Origin: Pseudomonas cichorii
GTDB taxonomy: Bacteria; Pseudomonadota; Gammaproteobacteria; Pseudomonadales; Pseudomonadaceae
Length of the DNA: 64,000 bases
Assembly: GCF_003700275.1 (NCBI RefSeq)
Contig: NZ_RBRE01000013.1
Span: 62,001-126,000 of the forward strand
Reading direction: 5' to 3'
Below are positions 56,314-64,000 of this stretch, piece after piece. The notes below the pieces were generated by a model, which saw nothing but the letters and a program-made list of their open reading frames with translations, had not been told where the DNA came from and did no database searches. The position numbers were made by a program, and so were the translations under genes. The stretch's first letter is position 1. Every line of letters begins with the position of its first letter.

Positions 56314-57015
56314 ATGCCCGTGATCGGTGCAGGCTTTGCCGGGCGTCTGGCTCGGATGGGTGTGTGTGTAGGGGTGGTGATGATGCCGGTGATGGCACAG
56401 GCCGCCGAGGAAGATCCGTGGGAAGGTGTCAATCGCGCCATTTTCCGTTTCAACGACACAGTCGATACCTACACCCTCAAGCCTATTGCGCAGGGCTATC
56501 AATACATAGCACCGCAATTCGTCGAGGACGGCGTCCACAACTTCTTCAATAACATCGGCGATGTCGGCAACCTGGCCAACAACATCCTGCAGGCCAAGCC
56601 CGCAGCGGCCGGTGTCGATACGGCGCGCCTTATCTTCAACACCACGTTCGGCCTGCTGGGTTTCATCGATGTCGGTACCCACATGGGGCTGCAGCGCAAC
56701 GATGAAGACTTCGGTCAGACACTGGGTTACTGGGGTGTAGGAAGCGGGCCGTATGTTGTGCTGCCGCTGCTCGGCCCGAGCACCGTGCGCGATGCCCTGG
56801 CCAAATACCCGGACACCTATACCGAACCGTACACCTACATCAATCACGTACCGACCCGTAATACGATCCGCGGTGTGGATCTGGTCGATACCCGCGCGAG
56901 CCTGCTCTCGGCCGAGCGTCTGGTCAGCGGTGACAAATACACCTTCATCCGCAACGCCTACCTGCAGAACCGTGAGTTCAAGGTCAAGGATGGGCAGGTC
57001 GAAGACGATTTTTAA
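56314..57015 (+). CDS. mlaA: Outer-membrane lipid asymmetry protein MlaA (VacJ)
   Basis: This 233-residue protein removes phospholipids from the outer leaflet and passes them to MlaC. Family motifs are DPWEGVNRAIFRFND, IGDVGNLANNILQ, FGLLGFIDVGTHMGLQRNDEDFGQTLGYWGVGSGPYVVLPLLGPSTVRD. The signal peptide ends at AQA, with no lipobox cysteine, so unlike E. coli MlaA it appears not to be lipidated. AGGAG precedes the ATG. Confidence 0.92.
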   Translation: MPVIGAGFAGRLARMGVCVGVVMMPVMAQAAEEDPWEGVNRAIFRFNDTVDTYTLKPIAQGYQYIAPQFVEDGVHNFFNNIGDVGNLANNILQAKPAAAGVDTARLIFNTTFGLLGFIDVGTHMGLQRNDEDFGQTLGYWGVGSGPYVVLPLLGPSTVRDALAKYPDTYTEPYTYINHVPTRNTIRGVDLVDTRASLLSAERLVSGDKYTFIRNAYLQNREFKVKDGQVEDDF

Positions 57016-57095
57016 TCGTTACAGCATGTGCATCCCTAACAGCAATGAAGGCGACCCAGGTCGCCTTTGTTGTATTTCGCAAAGCAGTTTTGTTT

Positions 57096-57395
57096 TCAAC
57101 TCATCTCGATGATCGAAAGGCCGAGTTTCTGGCCGCCGTCTTCCAGATCGGTCAGCCATACGACTTCTGTCTGGGCCGACAAACCCGCGAGGGCCGGATG
57201 GTCCGAGTCGATGCTGACGCTGAGCTTGTCGCCGATCTTGAAGGAGCGTGGCGCCTGGACCTGCATGCCGCTGCTGGACAGGTCGATGCAGACTGCCGGA
57301 ATCACCTGGCCTGCATGCAACAGGCTGATATCGGCATCGATCCGCATGCGAATGTAGTCTCGTTTTTCCTCGTAGCTGCGATCATTCTGGCCCAT
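57096..57395 (-). CDS. Single-domain PilZ protein
   Basis: This 99-residue protein has KRDYIRMRIDADI (the arginine motif RxxxR) and CIDLSSSGMQVQAP (DxSxxG), both halves of a c-di-GMP site, so it should bind c-di-GMP. It converges with mlaA and is divergent from rssB. Its targets are unknown. Confidence 0.88.
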   Translation of the reverse strand: MGQNDRSYEEKRDYIRMRIDADISLLHAGQVIPAVCIDLSSSGMQVQAPRSFKIGDKLSVSIDSDHPALAGLSAQTEVVWLTDLEDGGQKLGLSIIEMS

Positions 57396-57660
57396 GTCTA
57401 ATCCTTCATTTTGGTTGCTGATTTACCGGTTCTTATAACTCTCGGCGATTTGCGATGTAAAGACGCAAAGTGAGCAGGGTAGTACGCTTGAAACGCCCGT
57501 CGGATGGGAGTACCGTCTGCGCCTTGAAGGGCACCTCTGAAACCCGATCGCAGATCCGACTGCGGATCTGTCGTTGCAGAGAGGCTAGAAGCGAATCCAG
57601 TAAGCAGGTTCCGGCACGGCCGGGCCGCCTACACAACCTGACCTGGCGCCGTTTGCCCCC

Positions 57661-58845
57661 ATGCCAAAAACCAGTGCCACGCTGCTGATTATCGATGACG
57701 ACGACGTAGTGCGCGCGAGTCTCGCCGCCTATCTGGAAGATAGTGGCTTCAGCGTCCTGCAGGCGAATAATGGCCAGCAGGGAATACAGATATTCGAGAC
57801 GCAAAAGCCGGATCTGGTCATTTGCGATCTGCGCATGCCCCAGATGGGCGGGCTGGAACTGATTCGTCAGGTGACCAGCCTTTCCTCTCAAACACCGGTC
57901 ATTGTCGTGTCCGGTGCGGGTGTCATGAGCGATGCCGTCGAGGCCCTGCGTCTTGGCGCTGCCGATTATCTGATCAAGCCGCTGGAAGATCTGGCCGTTC
58001 TCGAACATTCCGTGCACCGCGCACTGGATCGTGCGCGCCTGCTCCAGGAAAACCAGAATTATCGCGACAAGCTGGAAACGGCCAACCGCGAGCTGGAGGC
58101 GAGCCTTCATCTGTTGCAGGAAGACCAGGATGCCGGTCGTCAGGTGCAGATGAACATGCTGCCGATCAGCCCATGGTCGATCGACGAGTTCCAGTTCGCC
58201 CACCAGATCATCCCGTCACTGTATCTGTCCGGCGACTTTGTCGATTATTTCCGGGTCGACGAACGGCGTGTGGCGTTCTATCTGGCCGATGTCTCGGGCC
58301 ATGGTGCGTCTTCGGCGTTCATTACCGTGCTGTTGAAGTTCATGACCACCCGCTTGCTGTTCGAGTCCAAGCGTGGCGGCACCTTGCCAGAGTTCAAACC
58401 GTCGGATGTACTGGCGCATATCAACCGTGGGCTGATCAGCTGCAAGCTGGGCAAGCATGTAACCATGGTTGGCGGCGTCATCGACGAAGACAAGGGCATC
58501 CTAACCTACGCGGTTGGCGGCCATCTGCCGCTTCCGGTACTGTTCACGGGCGGCGAAGCGCGCTATCTGCAAGGTCGCGGCCTGCCTGTCGGGTTGTTCA
58601 ATGAAGCGACTTACCAGGACCATGAGCTGGAACTGCCCGAGTCCTTCAGTCTGACGATGTTGTCTGATGGCATACTGGATCTTCTGCCCGGTGATACACT
58701 CAAGGAAAAGGAAGCGGTCTTGCCGGAAATGGTCAAGACAGCTGGTGGCAGCCTGGAAGGACTGCAGGAGGTTTTTGAATTGGCTACGCTAGGGGAGATG
58801 CCGGATGATATCGCCTTGTTAGTGTTACGCAGGAATCTTGAATGA
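57661..58845 (+). CDS. rssB: RssB-type response regulator with PP2C phosphatase domain
   Basis: This 394-residue protein has an N-terminal receiver (LLIIDDDDVVRAS; phospho-acceptor Asp56 in VICDLRMPQMGG; Lys in YLIKPLED), a helical linker and a C-terminal SpoIIE/PP2C phosphatase (VDYFRVDERRVAFYLADVSGHGASSAFITVLLKF, SDGILDL, MPDDIALLVLRR). In Pseudomonas this type acts by dephosphorylating the STAS partner next to it and so releases or binds the sigma factor RpoS or an anti-sigma; which applies here is inference. It lacks a clear ribosome site. Confidence 0.88.
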   Translation: MPKTSATLLIIDDDDVVRASLAAYLEDSGFSVLQANNGQQGIQIFETQKPDLVICDLRMPQMGGLELIRQVTSLSSQTPVIVVSGAGVMSDAVEALRLGAADYLIKPLEDLAVLEHSVHRALDRARLLQENQNYRDKLETANRELEASLHLLQEDQDAGRQVQMNMLPISPWSIDEFQFAHQIIPSLYLSGDFVDYFRVDERRVAFYLADVSGHGASSAFITVLLKFMTTRLLFESKRGGTLPEFKPSDVLAHINRGLISCKLGKHVTMVGGVIDEDKGILTYAVGGHLPLPVLFTGGEARYLQGRGLPVGLFNEATYQDHELELPESFSLTMLSDGILDLLPGDTLKEKEAVLPEMVKTAGGSLEGLQEVFELATLGEMPDDIALLVLRRNLE

Positions 58846-59327
58846 GTACCGGTAGAATCCAGTTCGCCGAGCAAGAAGGCACCTTCGTCCTGAAGTTTGT
58901 GGGCGAGGTACGTCTGACGTTGTGTTCGGCCTTGGATGCGACAATCGAGAGAATCTTCACCGCGCTGAATTTTTCGGCTGTGGTGATCGACTTGACCGAA
59001 ACCCGTAGCATCGACAGCACGACCCTCGGCCTTCTGGCCAAGCTGTCGATTCTGTCGCGTCAAAAGGTCGGCTTGCTGCCAACCCTGGTCACCACCCATG
59101 AAGACATCACGCGCTTGTTGCAGTCGATGGGCTTCGATCAGGTGTTCAATATCGTTGATCGCCCGATTCCGCGCCCTGAGTGCCTGACCGATCTGCCGTC
59201 GCAGGACCAGTGCGAAGAAGTGGTCAAGGCCAAGGTGCTGGAAGCGCACAAGATCCTGATGGGCCTGAACGACTCCAACCGTGAAGCGTTCCATGATCTG
59301 GTGAATGCCCTCGAAGGGCAGCGCTGA
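58842..59327 (+). CDS. rssC: STAS-domain anti-sigma factor antagonist
   Basis: This 161-residue protein has a STAS domain (about 5-105) with VVIDLTETRSIDSTTLGLLAKL, whose Ser/Thr at 56-61 is the likely phosphorylation site reversed by RssB. A C-terminal extension of about 55 residues follows. It overlaps rssB by four bases (ATGA), so the two are coupled and form a partner-switch pair. Confidence 0.88.
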   Translation: MSTGRIQFAEQEGTFVLKFVGEVRLTLCSALDATIERIFTALNFSAVVIDLTETRSIDSTTLGLLAKLSILSRQKVGLLPTLVTTHEDITRLLQSMGFDQVFNIVDRPIPRPECLTDLPSQDQCEEVVKAKVLEAHKILMGLNDSNREAFHDLVNALEGQR

Positions 59328-59367
59328 CCGAGAATCCGTAGCTTGCCGCGCCAAACTGCGGGCAATG

Positions 59368-59401
59368 AAAAGGGCGACCCCCGCGAGGAGGTCGCCCTTT
59401 A
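59368..59401. terminator. Bidirectional terminator between rssC and tal
   Basis: A stem AAAAGGGCGAC/GTCGCCCTTT with an internal loop of 12 bases; short A and T runs lie on both sides. Confidence 0.78.
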
Positions 59402-59407
59402 GTGCAT

Positions 59408-60334
59408 TCAGGCCTTGGCGGCGAGCAATGCTTCGAGCTTTTCCTGGTCACGGGCAAACTGACGAATGCCTTCAGCCAGCTTTTCAGTAGCCATTGCATC
59501 TTCGTTGGAAGCCCAGCGGAACTGGGTCTCGGTCAGGCTCTGACGGGCTTCGCCCGCGTTGCCTGGAGTCAGCTTCTGTTGCAGGCTGCCATTGTCTTCT
59601 GCCAGTTGCTTGAGCAGATCCGGGCTGATGGTCAGACGATCGCAACCGGCCAGTTGTTCGATCTGGCTCAGATTACGGAAGCTGGCACCCATGACCACGG
59701 TCTTGAAGTCATTGGCCTTGTAGTAGTTGTAGATCCGCGTCACGGACTGCACGCCCGGATCCTCTGCGCCTGTATATTCCTGGCCCGATGACTTCTTGTA
59801 CCAGTCATAGATACGACCCACGAACGGCGAAATCAGAAACACTCCGGCCTCGGCGCAGGCCACAGCCTGAGCAAAGGAGAACAGCAGGGTCAGGTTGGTC
59901 TGGATACCGTCCTTCTCCAGCTTCTCGGCAGCCCTGATACCTTCCCAGGTGGAAGCCAGCTTGATCAGAATCCGGTCGCGGCCAATGCCGGCAGCATCGT
60001 ACAGATTGATCAGGCGCTCACCGCGTTCGATCATCGCATTGGTATCGAAGGAAAGCCGTGCATCCACCTCGGTGGAAACCCGTCCAGGCACCACATCGAG
60101 AATCTTGCGGCCAATGGCAACGGCAAACTTGTCGGAAGCCAGGCCAATATCGCCCTTGCTGCCGCTGAAAGCCTCGGCCAGCAGCTCGGCATTGCTTTCG
60201 CTTGAAGCTGCCTTGAGCAGCAGGGAAGGGTTGGTGGTAGCGTCTACCGGCTTGAGGCGGGCAATGGCGTCGAAATCGCCTGTGTCAGCAACAACGGTGG
60301 TGAATTGCTTGAGTTGATCCAGCTTGGAAGTCAT
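59408..60334 (-). CDS. tal: Transaldolase
   Basis: This 308-residue enzyme of the nonoxidative pentose phosphate path has [14 protein letters not shown] at the N-terminus and the Schiff-base lysine in [16 protein letters not shown], with LIKPF-type FVGRIYDWY and VVMGASFRN later. The ATG at 60334 begins [12 protein letters not shown] as in the family; the 18-codon extension to 60388 is not supported. Confidence 0.94.
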   Translation of the reverse strand: MTSKLDQLKQFTTVVADTGDFDAIARLKPVDATTNPSLLLKAASSESNAELLAEAFSGSKGDIGLASDKFAVAIGRKILDVVPGRVSTEVDARLSFDTNAMIERGERLINLYDAAGIGRDRILIKLASTWEGIRAAEKLEKDGIQTNLTLLFSFAQAVACAEAGVFLISPFVGRIYDWYKKSSGQEYTGAEDPGVQSVTRIYNYYKANDFKTVVMGASFRNLSQIEQLAGCDRLTISPDLLKQLAEDNGSLQQKLTPGNAGEARQSLTETQFRWASNEDAMATEKLAEGIRQFARDQEKLEALLAAKA

Positions 60335-60987
60335 GAGCGTGCTCTGTCCTGTGCGGTTGGATGACATTACCCGAGCGTTGCCTGCCACTCAAGGTCGCAG
60401 ACCATGATGTCTGCGCCTGATAGCATGTTTTCCTCATTCGCGGGCGATAGATGGCGCTCGGGGGTGTGGAAGCTTGATTCAGACTGGGTTTGAGCGTGGA
60501 TTGGGCGGGTTGTTCCCTTGGGAGCGTCTGACTCCCGACCAGGAGAGCCAGCGAGGAGCGTACTGGACTAACAGTTGTGCCATTTGGAAGTATTCATGAG
60601 CGAGCTACTTTCCCCATCGTTTCCGAGTTCGAGACTCAGGAACAGGCCGACGTCTCATGGAAGCCTGTTCCCGGCACCAGAGAGCCGGTTGTTCATCCAA
60701 ACTACATTCTGGTTTATGGTATTGCAGCAGATCATATTGAAATTGTCAGCGTGCTACATTCGCGACAGATGTATCCGTGAAATATCTGCCTTTCCTGATA
60801 AACTGCCCGCCATTCCTATTGACCCGCATCTGCGCCATTAAGCCCGTCGTGTTGTCCGTGCATGTGCGTGAGCCAATCGTGCCAATTTTGTTTGCTGAAT
60901 TTTTGAAAATGGTCGCTTGATTTCAGCAAGCACTTTCAAAAAACCAGCAAAACCGGGTAAAAACCGCTGCATTAAAGATCAGTACAC
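60335..60987. other. Intergenic region between tal and dusA with a toxin-antitoxin relic
   Basis: 653 bases between divergent genes. It holds the relic at 60577-60780 and, close to dusA, a nested inverted repeat: TTTGAAA/TTTCAAA (60902-60908, 60934-60940) around GCTTG/CAAGC (60915-60919, 60927-60931). I see no other gene or terminator. Confidence 0.6.
60577..60780 (+). pseudogene. Fused remnant of a type II toxin-antitoxin pair
   Basis: The frame joins two pieces that normally belong to separate genes. ATFPIVSEFETQEQAD resembles the first residues of a RelB/ParD-like antitoxin of the kind IVSEFETxEQA. GTREPVVHPNYILVYGIAADHIEIVSVLHSRQMYP resembles the end of a RelE/ParE toxin. The joint at about residue 29 implies an in-frame deletion of the antitoxin C-terminus and toxin N-terminus. 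The only starts are GTG/TTG with no good ribosome site, so it is probably not expressed. Confidence 0.6.
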
Positions 60988-62007
60988 ATGACCGTCGAAG
61001 CCTCGCAACACCCCGTAAACACTGGATCATCCCGCCCTGCACTGTCCCGCCGCTTCTCCGTTGCGCCGATGATGGACTGGACCGATCGCCATTGCCGTTT
61101 TTTCCTGCGAATCCTGTCGAAAAACGCTCTGCTGTACACCGAAATGGTCACCACTGGCGCGTTGATTCATGGTGATCGTGAGCGTTTTCTGCGTTATGAC
61201 GAAGCCGAGCATCCGCTGGCCTTGCAGCTTGGCGGGAGTAATCCTGCGGATCTGGCGACCTGTGCGCGCATGGCCGAAGAGGTCGGCTATGACGAGGTCA
61301 ATCTGAATGTGGGCTGTCCGAGTGATCGGGTGCAGAACAATATGATTGGTGCCTGTCTGATGGCGCATCCCGAGCTGGTGGCCGATTGCGTCAAGGCCAT
61401 GCAGGATGCGGTGGCGATTCCGGTGACGGTCAAGCACCGGATCGGCATCAATGGCCGCGACAGCTATGCCGAGCTGTGTGATTTCGTCGGCAAGGTTCAT
61501 GAGGCCGGTTGCAACAGTTTTACCGCGCATGCCCGTATCGCGATCCTGGAAGGGCTTTCGCCCAAGGAAAACCGTGATATTCCGCCGCTGCGCTATGACG
61601 TGGTTGCGCAGTTGAAGAAGGATTTCCCGCATCTGGAGATCATTCTCAACGGTGGGATCAAGACCCTTGAGCAGTGCCAGGAGCACTTGCAGACTTTCGA
61701 TGGTGTGATGCTGGGCCGTGAGGCTTATCACAACCCTTATCTGCTGGCTGAGGTGGATCGCCAACTGTTTGCTGGTACTGAACCGGTCATCAGCCGTTCG
61801 CAGGCTCTGGAGGCGTTGCGACCTTACATCGCTGCGCATATCGAAAGTGGCGGCACCATGCATCATGTCACTCGGCATGTGCTGGGTATGGCCCATGGTT
61901 TCCCTGGAGCGCGACGCTTTCGCCAGTTGCTGTCGGTGGACATCCACAAGGCAGAAAATCCTTTGGCACTGCTGGATCAGGCCGCAGAGTTTCTGGCGGG
62001 ACACTAA
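60988..62007 (+). CDS. dusA: tRNA-dihydrouridine synthase A
   Basis: This 339-residue flavoenzyme reduces U20/U20a in tRNA. FSVAPMMDWTDRHCRFFLRIL, ALQLGGSNPADLATCA and catalytic cysteine in NLNVGCPSDRVQ are seen, with FTAHARIAILEGLSPKENRDIPPL and the C-terminal HHVTRHVLGMAHGFPGARRFR specific for DusA. The first ATG (60988) adds about 25 residues before the fold; homologues vary there. Confidence 0.93.
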   Translation: MTVEASQHPVNTGSSRPALSRRFSVAPMMDWTDRHCRFFLRILSKNALLYTEMVTTGALIHGDRERFLRYDEAEHPLALQLGGSNPADLATCARMAEEVGYDEVNLNVGCPSDRVQNNMIGACLMAHPELVADCVKAMQDAVAIPVTVKHRIGINGRDSYAELCDFVGKVHEAGCNSFTAHARIAILEGLSPKENRDIPPLRYDVVAQLKKDFPHLEIILNGGIKTLEQCQEHLQTFDGVMLGREAYHNPYLLAEVDRQLFAGTEPVISRSQALEALRPYIAAHIESGGTMHHVTRHVLGMAHGFPGARRFRQLLSVDIHKAENPLALLDQAAEFLAGH

Positions 62008-62082
62008 GCCACTTCTCGATTGGCCGGGTGGCTGCTACAGAGTGATCTATGCTCTGTGTTCAGCCACCAGCGGCAATTCACC

Positions 62083-63669
62083 ATGTTGAATCGACGAGAC
62101 TTCCTGGAGTTTTCATCGATATCTGCGTTGTTTGTCGTATCAGGTATCACCCCCGTTGCCCAAGCCGAAGAGCGCCTGAAAATGGCGCCTGCAGAGGCTT
62201 TTTCCTTTGAGGATCTGGTCCAGCGCGCGCGAACAACGGCTTCGCAGCCCTATATCGTGCCTTCCGGTCCTCCGCCAGAGCTTCTGGACAAGCTGGATTA
62301 CGAAGCCCTCGGCAAGATCCATTTCCAGCCTGAGCGTGCGCTGTTCGCCGCAGGGCCTGGGCAATTTCCCGTGACCTTTTTTCACTTGGGCAAGTTCTTT
62401 CGCCGCCCGGTGCGTTTCTATGTGGTCGAGCAGGGCAATGCGCGTGAGGTGCTCTACGACAAGGCCTATTTCGATATGCCCGCTGACAGCCCGGCCCAGC
62501 AGCTTGCGCAGGGCAGTGGTTTTGCCGGGTTTCGGCTGCAGGAAAGCCGGCATGCCGATCCGAACAAGCTGGACTGGCGCAATAATGACTGGGTCGCGTT
62601 TCTAGGTGCAGCGTACTTTCGGGCCATTGGCGAGCTTTATCAGTACGGTCTGTCGGCGCGAGCTGTTGCCCTGGATGTTGCCCAGGCGGACCGACCCGAG
62701 GAGTTTCCCGATTTCACGCATATCTGGTTTGAAACGCCTACTGACGATCAAGCCGATTCAGTCATTCTTTATGCATTGCTGTATGGCCCGAGCCTGTGTG
62801 GTGCCTATCGGTTTGTGATCAAGCGTGGTCGGGGCGTGGTGATGGACGTCGAGGCTGCGCTGTTCATGCGGCGGGAGGTCGAGCGCTTCGGGATTGCGCC
62901 CCTGAGTTCGATGTACTGGTTCAGCGAGCAGGCCAGGAACGCGGCCGTCGACTGGCGCCCCGAGGTTCATGATTCCGATGGCCTGGCGATCTGGACCGGT
63001 GCCGGAGAACATATCTGGCGACCGCTGAACAACCCGCCCAGAACCATGGCTTCGGCATTCAGCGACAATAACCCGCGAGGCTTCGGCCTGCTGCAGCGGG
63101 ACCGTGAATTTGCCCATTATCTGGATGGTGTGCATTACCAGCGTCGGCCGAGCGTCTGGATCGAGCCGCTGGACGATTGGGGAGAGGGCGCGGTGCAACT
63201 GGTCGAAATCCCCACTGACGATGAAATCCATGACAACATCGTTGCCATGTGGGTGCCCAGGGCGCCTGCCGGTCCGGGTGTCGATTACCGTCTGCGCTAT
63301 CGCCTGCACTGGTTGGCCGACGAGCCTTACCCCAGCGAAATGGCTCGCTGTGTGGCAACCCGTCTTGGCAATGGCGGCCAGCCAGGGCAACCGCGGCCGC
63401 AAGGCGTACGCAAGTTCGTGGTGGAGTTTCTCGGTGGCGAGCTGGACAAGCTGGCGCCTGGCAATAAGCCCGATGCTGTCCTCTGGGCTTCCCGGGGAGC
63501 ATTTTCCTATGTCTTTACCGAGGCCGTGCCTGATGGAGTGGCGGGGCATTGGCGGGCTCACTTCGATCTGACAGTGGAAGGCCCGGAGCCGGTGGAAATG
63601 CGCTTGTACCTGCGTCTGGGTGAGCAGACGCTTTCGGAGACCTGGTTGTATCAATACCATCCGTTTTAA
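62083..63669 (+). CDS. opgD: Glucan biosynthesis protein OpgD (MdoD), Tat-exported
   Basis: This 528-residue periplasmic protein of osmoregulated periplasmic glucan synthesis has a twin-arginine signal (MLNRRDFLEFSSISALFVVSG, cleavage after AQA). The OpgG/OpgD fold is visible: FSFEDLVQRART, RPVRFYVVEQG, RLQESRH, WVAFLGAAYFRAIG, APLSSMYWFSEQ, NPRGFGLLQRDREFAHYLD and YPSEM. In P. syringae these glucans affect virulence and osmoadaptation. The start at 62083 is set by the Tat signal. opgGH is elsewhere. Confidence 0.93.
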   Translation: MLNRRDFLEFSSISALFVVSGITPVAQAEERLKMAPAEAFSFEDLVQRARTTASQPYIVPSGPPPELLDKLDYEALGKIHFQPERALFAAGPGQFPVTFFHLGKFFRRPVRFYVVEQGNAREVLYDKAYFDMPADSPAQQLAQGSGFAGFRLQESRHADPNKLDWRNNDWVAFLGAAYFRAIGELYQYGLSARAVALDVAQADRPEEFPDFTHIWFETPTDDQADSVILYALLYGPSLCGAYRFVIKRGRGVVMDVEAALFMRREVERFGIAPLSSMYWFSEQARNAAVDWRPEVHDSDGLAIWTGAGEHIWRPLNNPPRTMASAFSDNNPRGFGLLQRDREFAHYLDGVHYQRRPSVWIEPLDDWGEGAVQLVEIPTDDEIHDNIVAMWVPRAPAGPGVDYRLRYRLHWLADEPYPSEMARCVATRLGNGGQPGQPRPQGVRKFVVEFLGGELDKLAPGNKPDAVLWASRGAFSYVFTEAVPDGVAGHWRAHFDLTVEGPEPVEMRLYLRLGEQTLSETWLYQYHPF

Positions 63670-63671
63670 GG

Positions 63672-64000
63672 TCAGCGCGGCCAGGGATACCGCTCGGGCT
63701 CGCCAATCTTCTTCATGAAGATATAAGCCTCGTTGTCACGTATGTGAATGCGGTAGAACCTGCGATCAACCACTGGCGCGCCAACTGCCGGATTCAGGGC
63801 AGGATCTTCAGTGCCAAACAGGCCGACCTGGGTGATACCTGCCCGTGGAAGCATTTGCGGCATGACCAGATAGTTGACGTTGAGAATGTACTTGATGACA
63901 GGCATCAGCCTGAATGTTCCTTCGGCCGCTGGCAGCCAGTTCTCGAACTGGCTGCCGTTGAAATAAAACCGGGTGACCGGTTTCAGCAGGGGTTGGCTAT
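63672..64000 (-). CDS. Hypothetical protein, 5' end outside the window
   Basis: The frame is open from the window edge to a stop at 63672, about 109 codons, so only the C-terminus is seen. The last part (NYLVMPQMLPRAGITQVGLF, RRFYRIHIRDNEAYIFMKKIGEPERYPWPR) matches no family I know. An in-frame ATG at 63905 exists, but the frame continues upstream without stop. It converges on opgD, two bases apart. Confidence 0.55.
   Translation of the reverse strand, partial: SQPLLKPVTRFYFNGSQFENWLPAAEGTFRLMPVIKYILNVNYLVMPQMLPRAGITQVGLFGTEDPALNPAVGAPVVDRRFYRIHIRDNEAYIFMKKIGEPERYPWPR

Overview
The window is chromosomal DNA of a fluorescent Pseudomonas, most likely of the P. syringae group. The reasons are the gene content and order (uup, fadBA, topA, lexA-sulA, psrA-nagZ-mtnP, mfd, sthA, lolCDE, queF, mlaA, rssBC, tal), which from memory follows the P. 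aeruginosa PA3023-PA2986 and PA2806-PA2796 blocks, together with REP sequences built around GCGAATTCATTCGC and an RsmX-type small RNA. Nearly all of it is core genome. I saw no phage, insertion sequence, CRISPR array, rRNA or tRNA.

Layout. 1-4783: a psl-type exopolysaccharide operon read leftward (pslA, pslB, pslD, pslE cut by the window edge), with no pslC between pslB and pslD. 5267-8423: a YegS-like lipid kinase, a NarL-type two-component pair and a small unknown gene. 8424-9938: a structured RNA candidate with a terminator, then cheV behind a sigma-28 (FliA) promoter. 10033-16198: MOSC protein, lytic transglycosylase, Uup ATPase, universal stress protein, small membrane protein. 16782-20127: fadBA beta-oxidation operon. 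20258-25276: topA, small conserved genes and the SOS pair lexA-sulA under two LexA boxes. 25493-28059: psrA (with its own operator), nagZ and mtnP. 28110-28297: an RsmX-like RNA with a GacA-box-like site. 28400-36870: SWIM/SNF2 helicase, csiV, mfd and a long-form gap. 37038-45537: an accessory stretch with two MFS transporters and a 1524-residue DUF6543 (dermonecrotic-toxin-like) protein whose stop overlaps the start of apbE. No Na+-NQR genes are here, although in P. aeruginosa the nqr operon sits between the gap and sth homologues. 45695-51854: sthA, a phosphodiesterase, a PilZ protein and the LolCDE lipoprotein exporter. 51900-56116: a heavy-metal-type two-component pair whose kinase gene ends inside a REP element, queF, a DUF4404 protein and a HAD protein without its nucleophile. 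56314-63669: mlaA, a PilZ protein, rssBC, tal, a fused toxin-antitoxin relic, dusA and opgD. The right edge cuts an unknown gene.

How the parts connect. PsrA, its operator and fadBA are together in the window. The Gac/Rsm RNA and psl are both here, and in P. aeruginosa psl translation is repressed by RsmA. LexA and SulA form an SOS unit. The LolCDE, MlaA, Slt, NagZ and OpgD genes all serve the envelope.

The items most worth a second look are the RsmX-like RNA (28184-28297), the giant toxin-like gene coupled to apbE (39935-45537), the structured RNA candidate at 8722-8820, the toxin-antitoxin relic at 60577-60780 and the REP element that forms the C-terminus of a histidine kinase (51900-51954).
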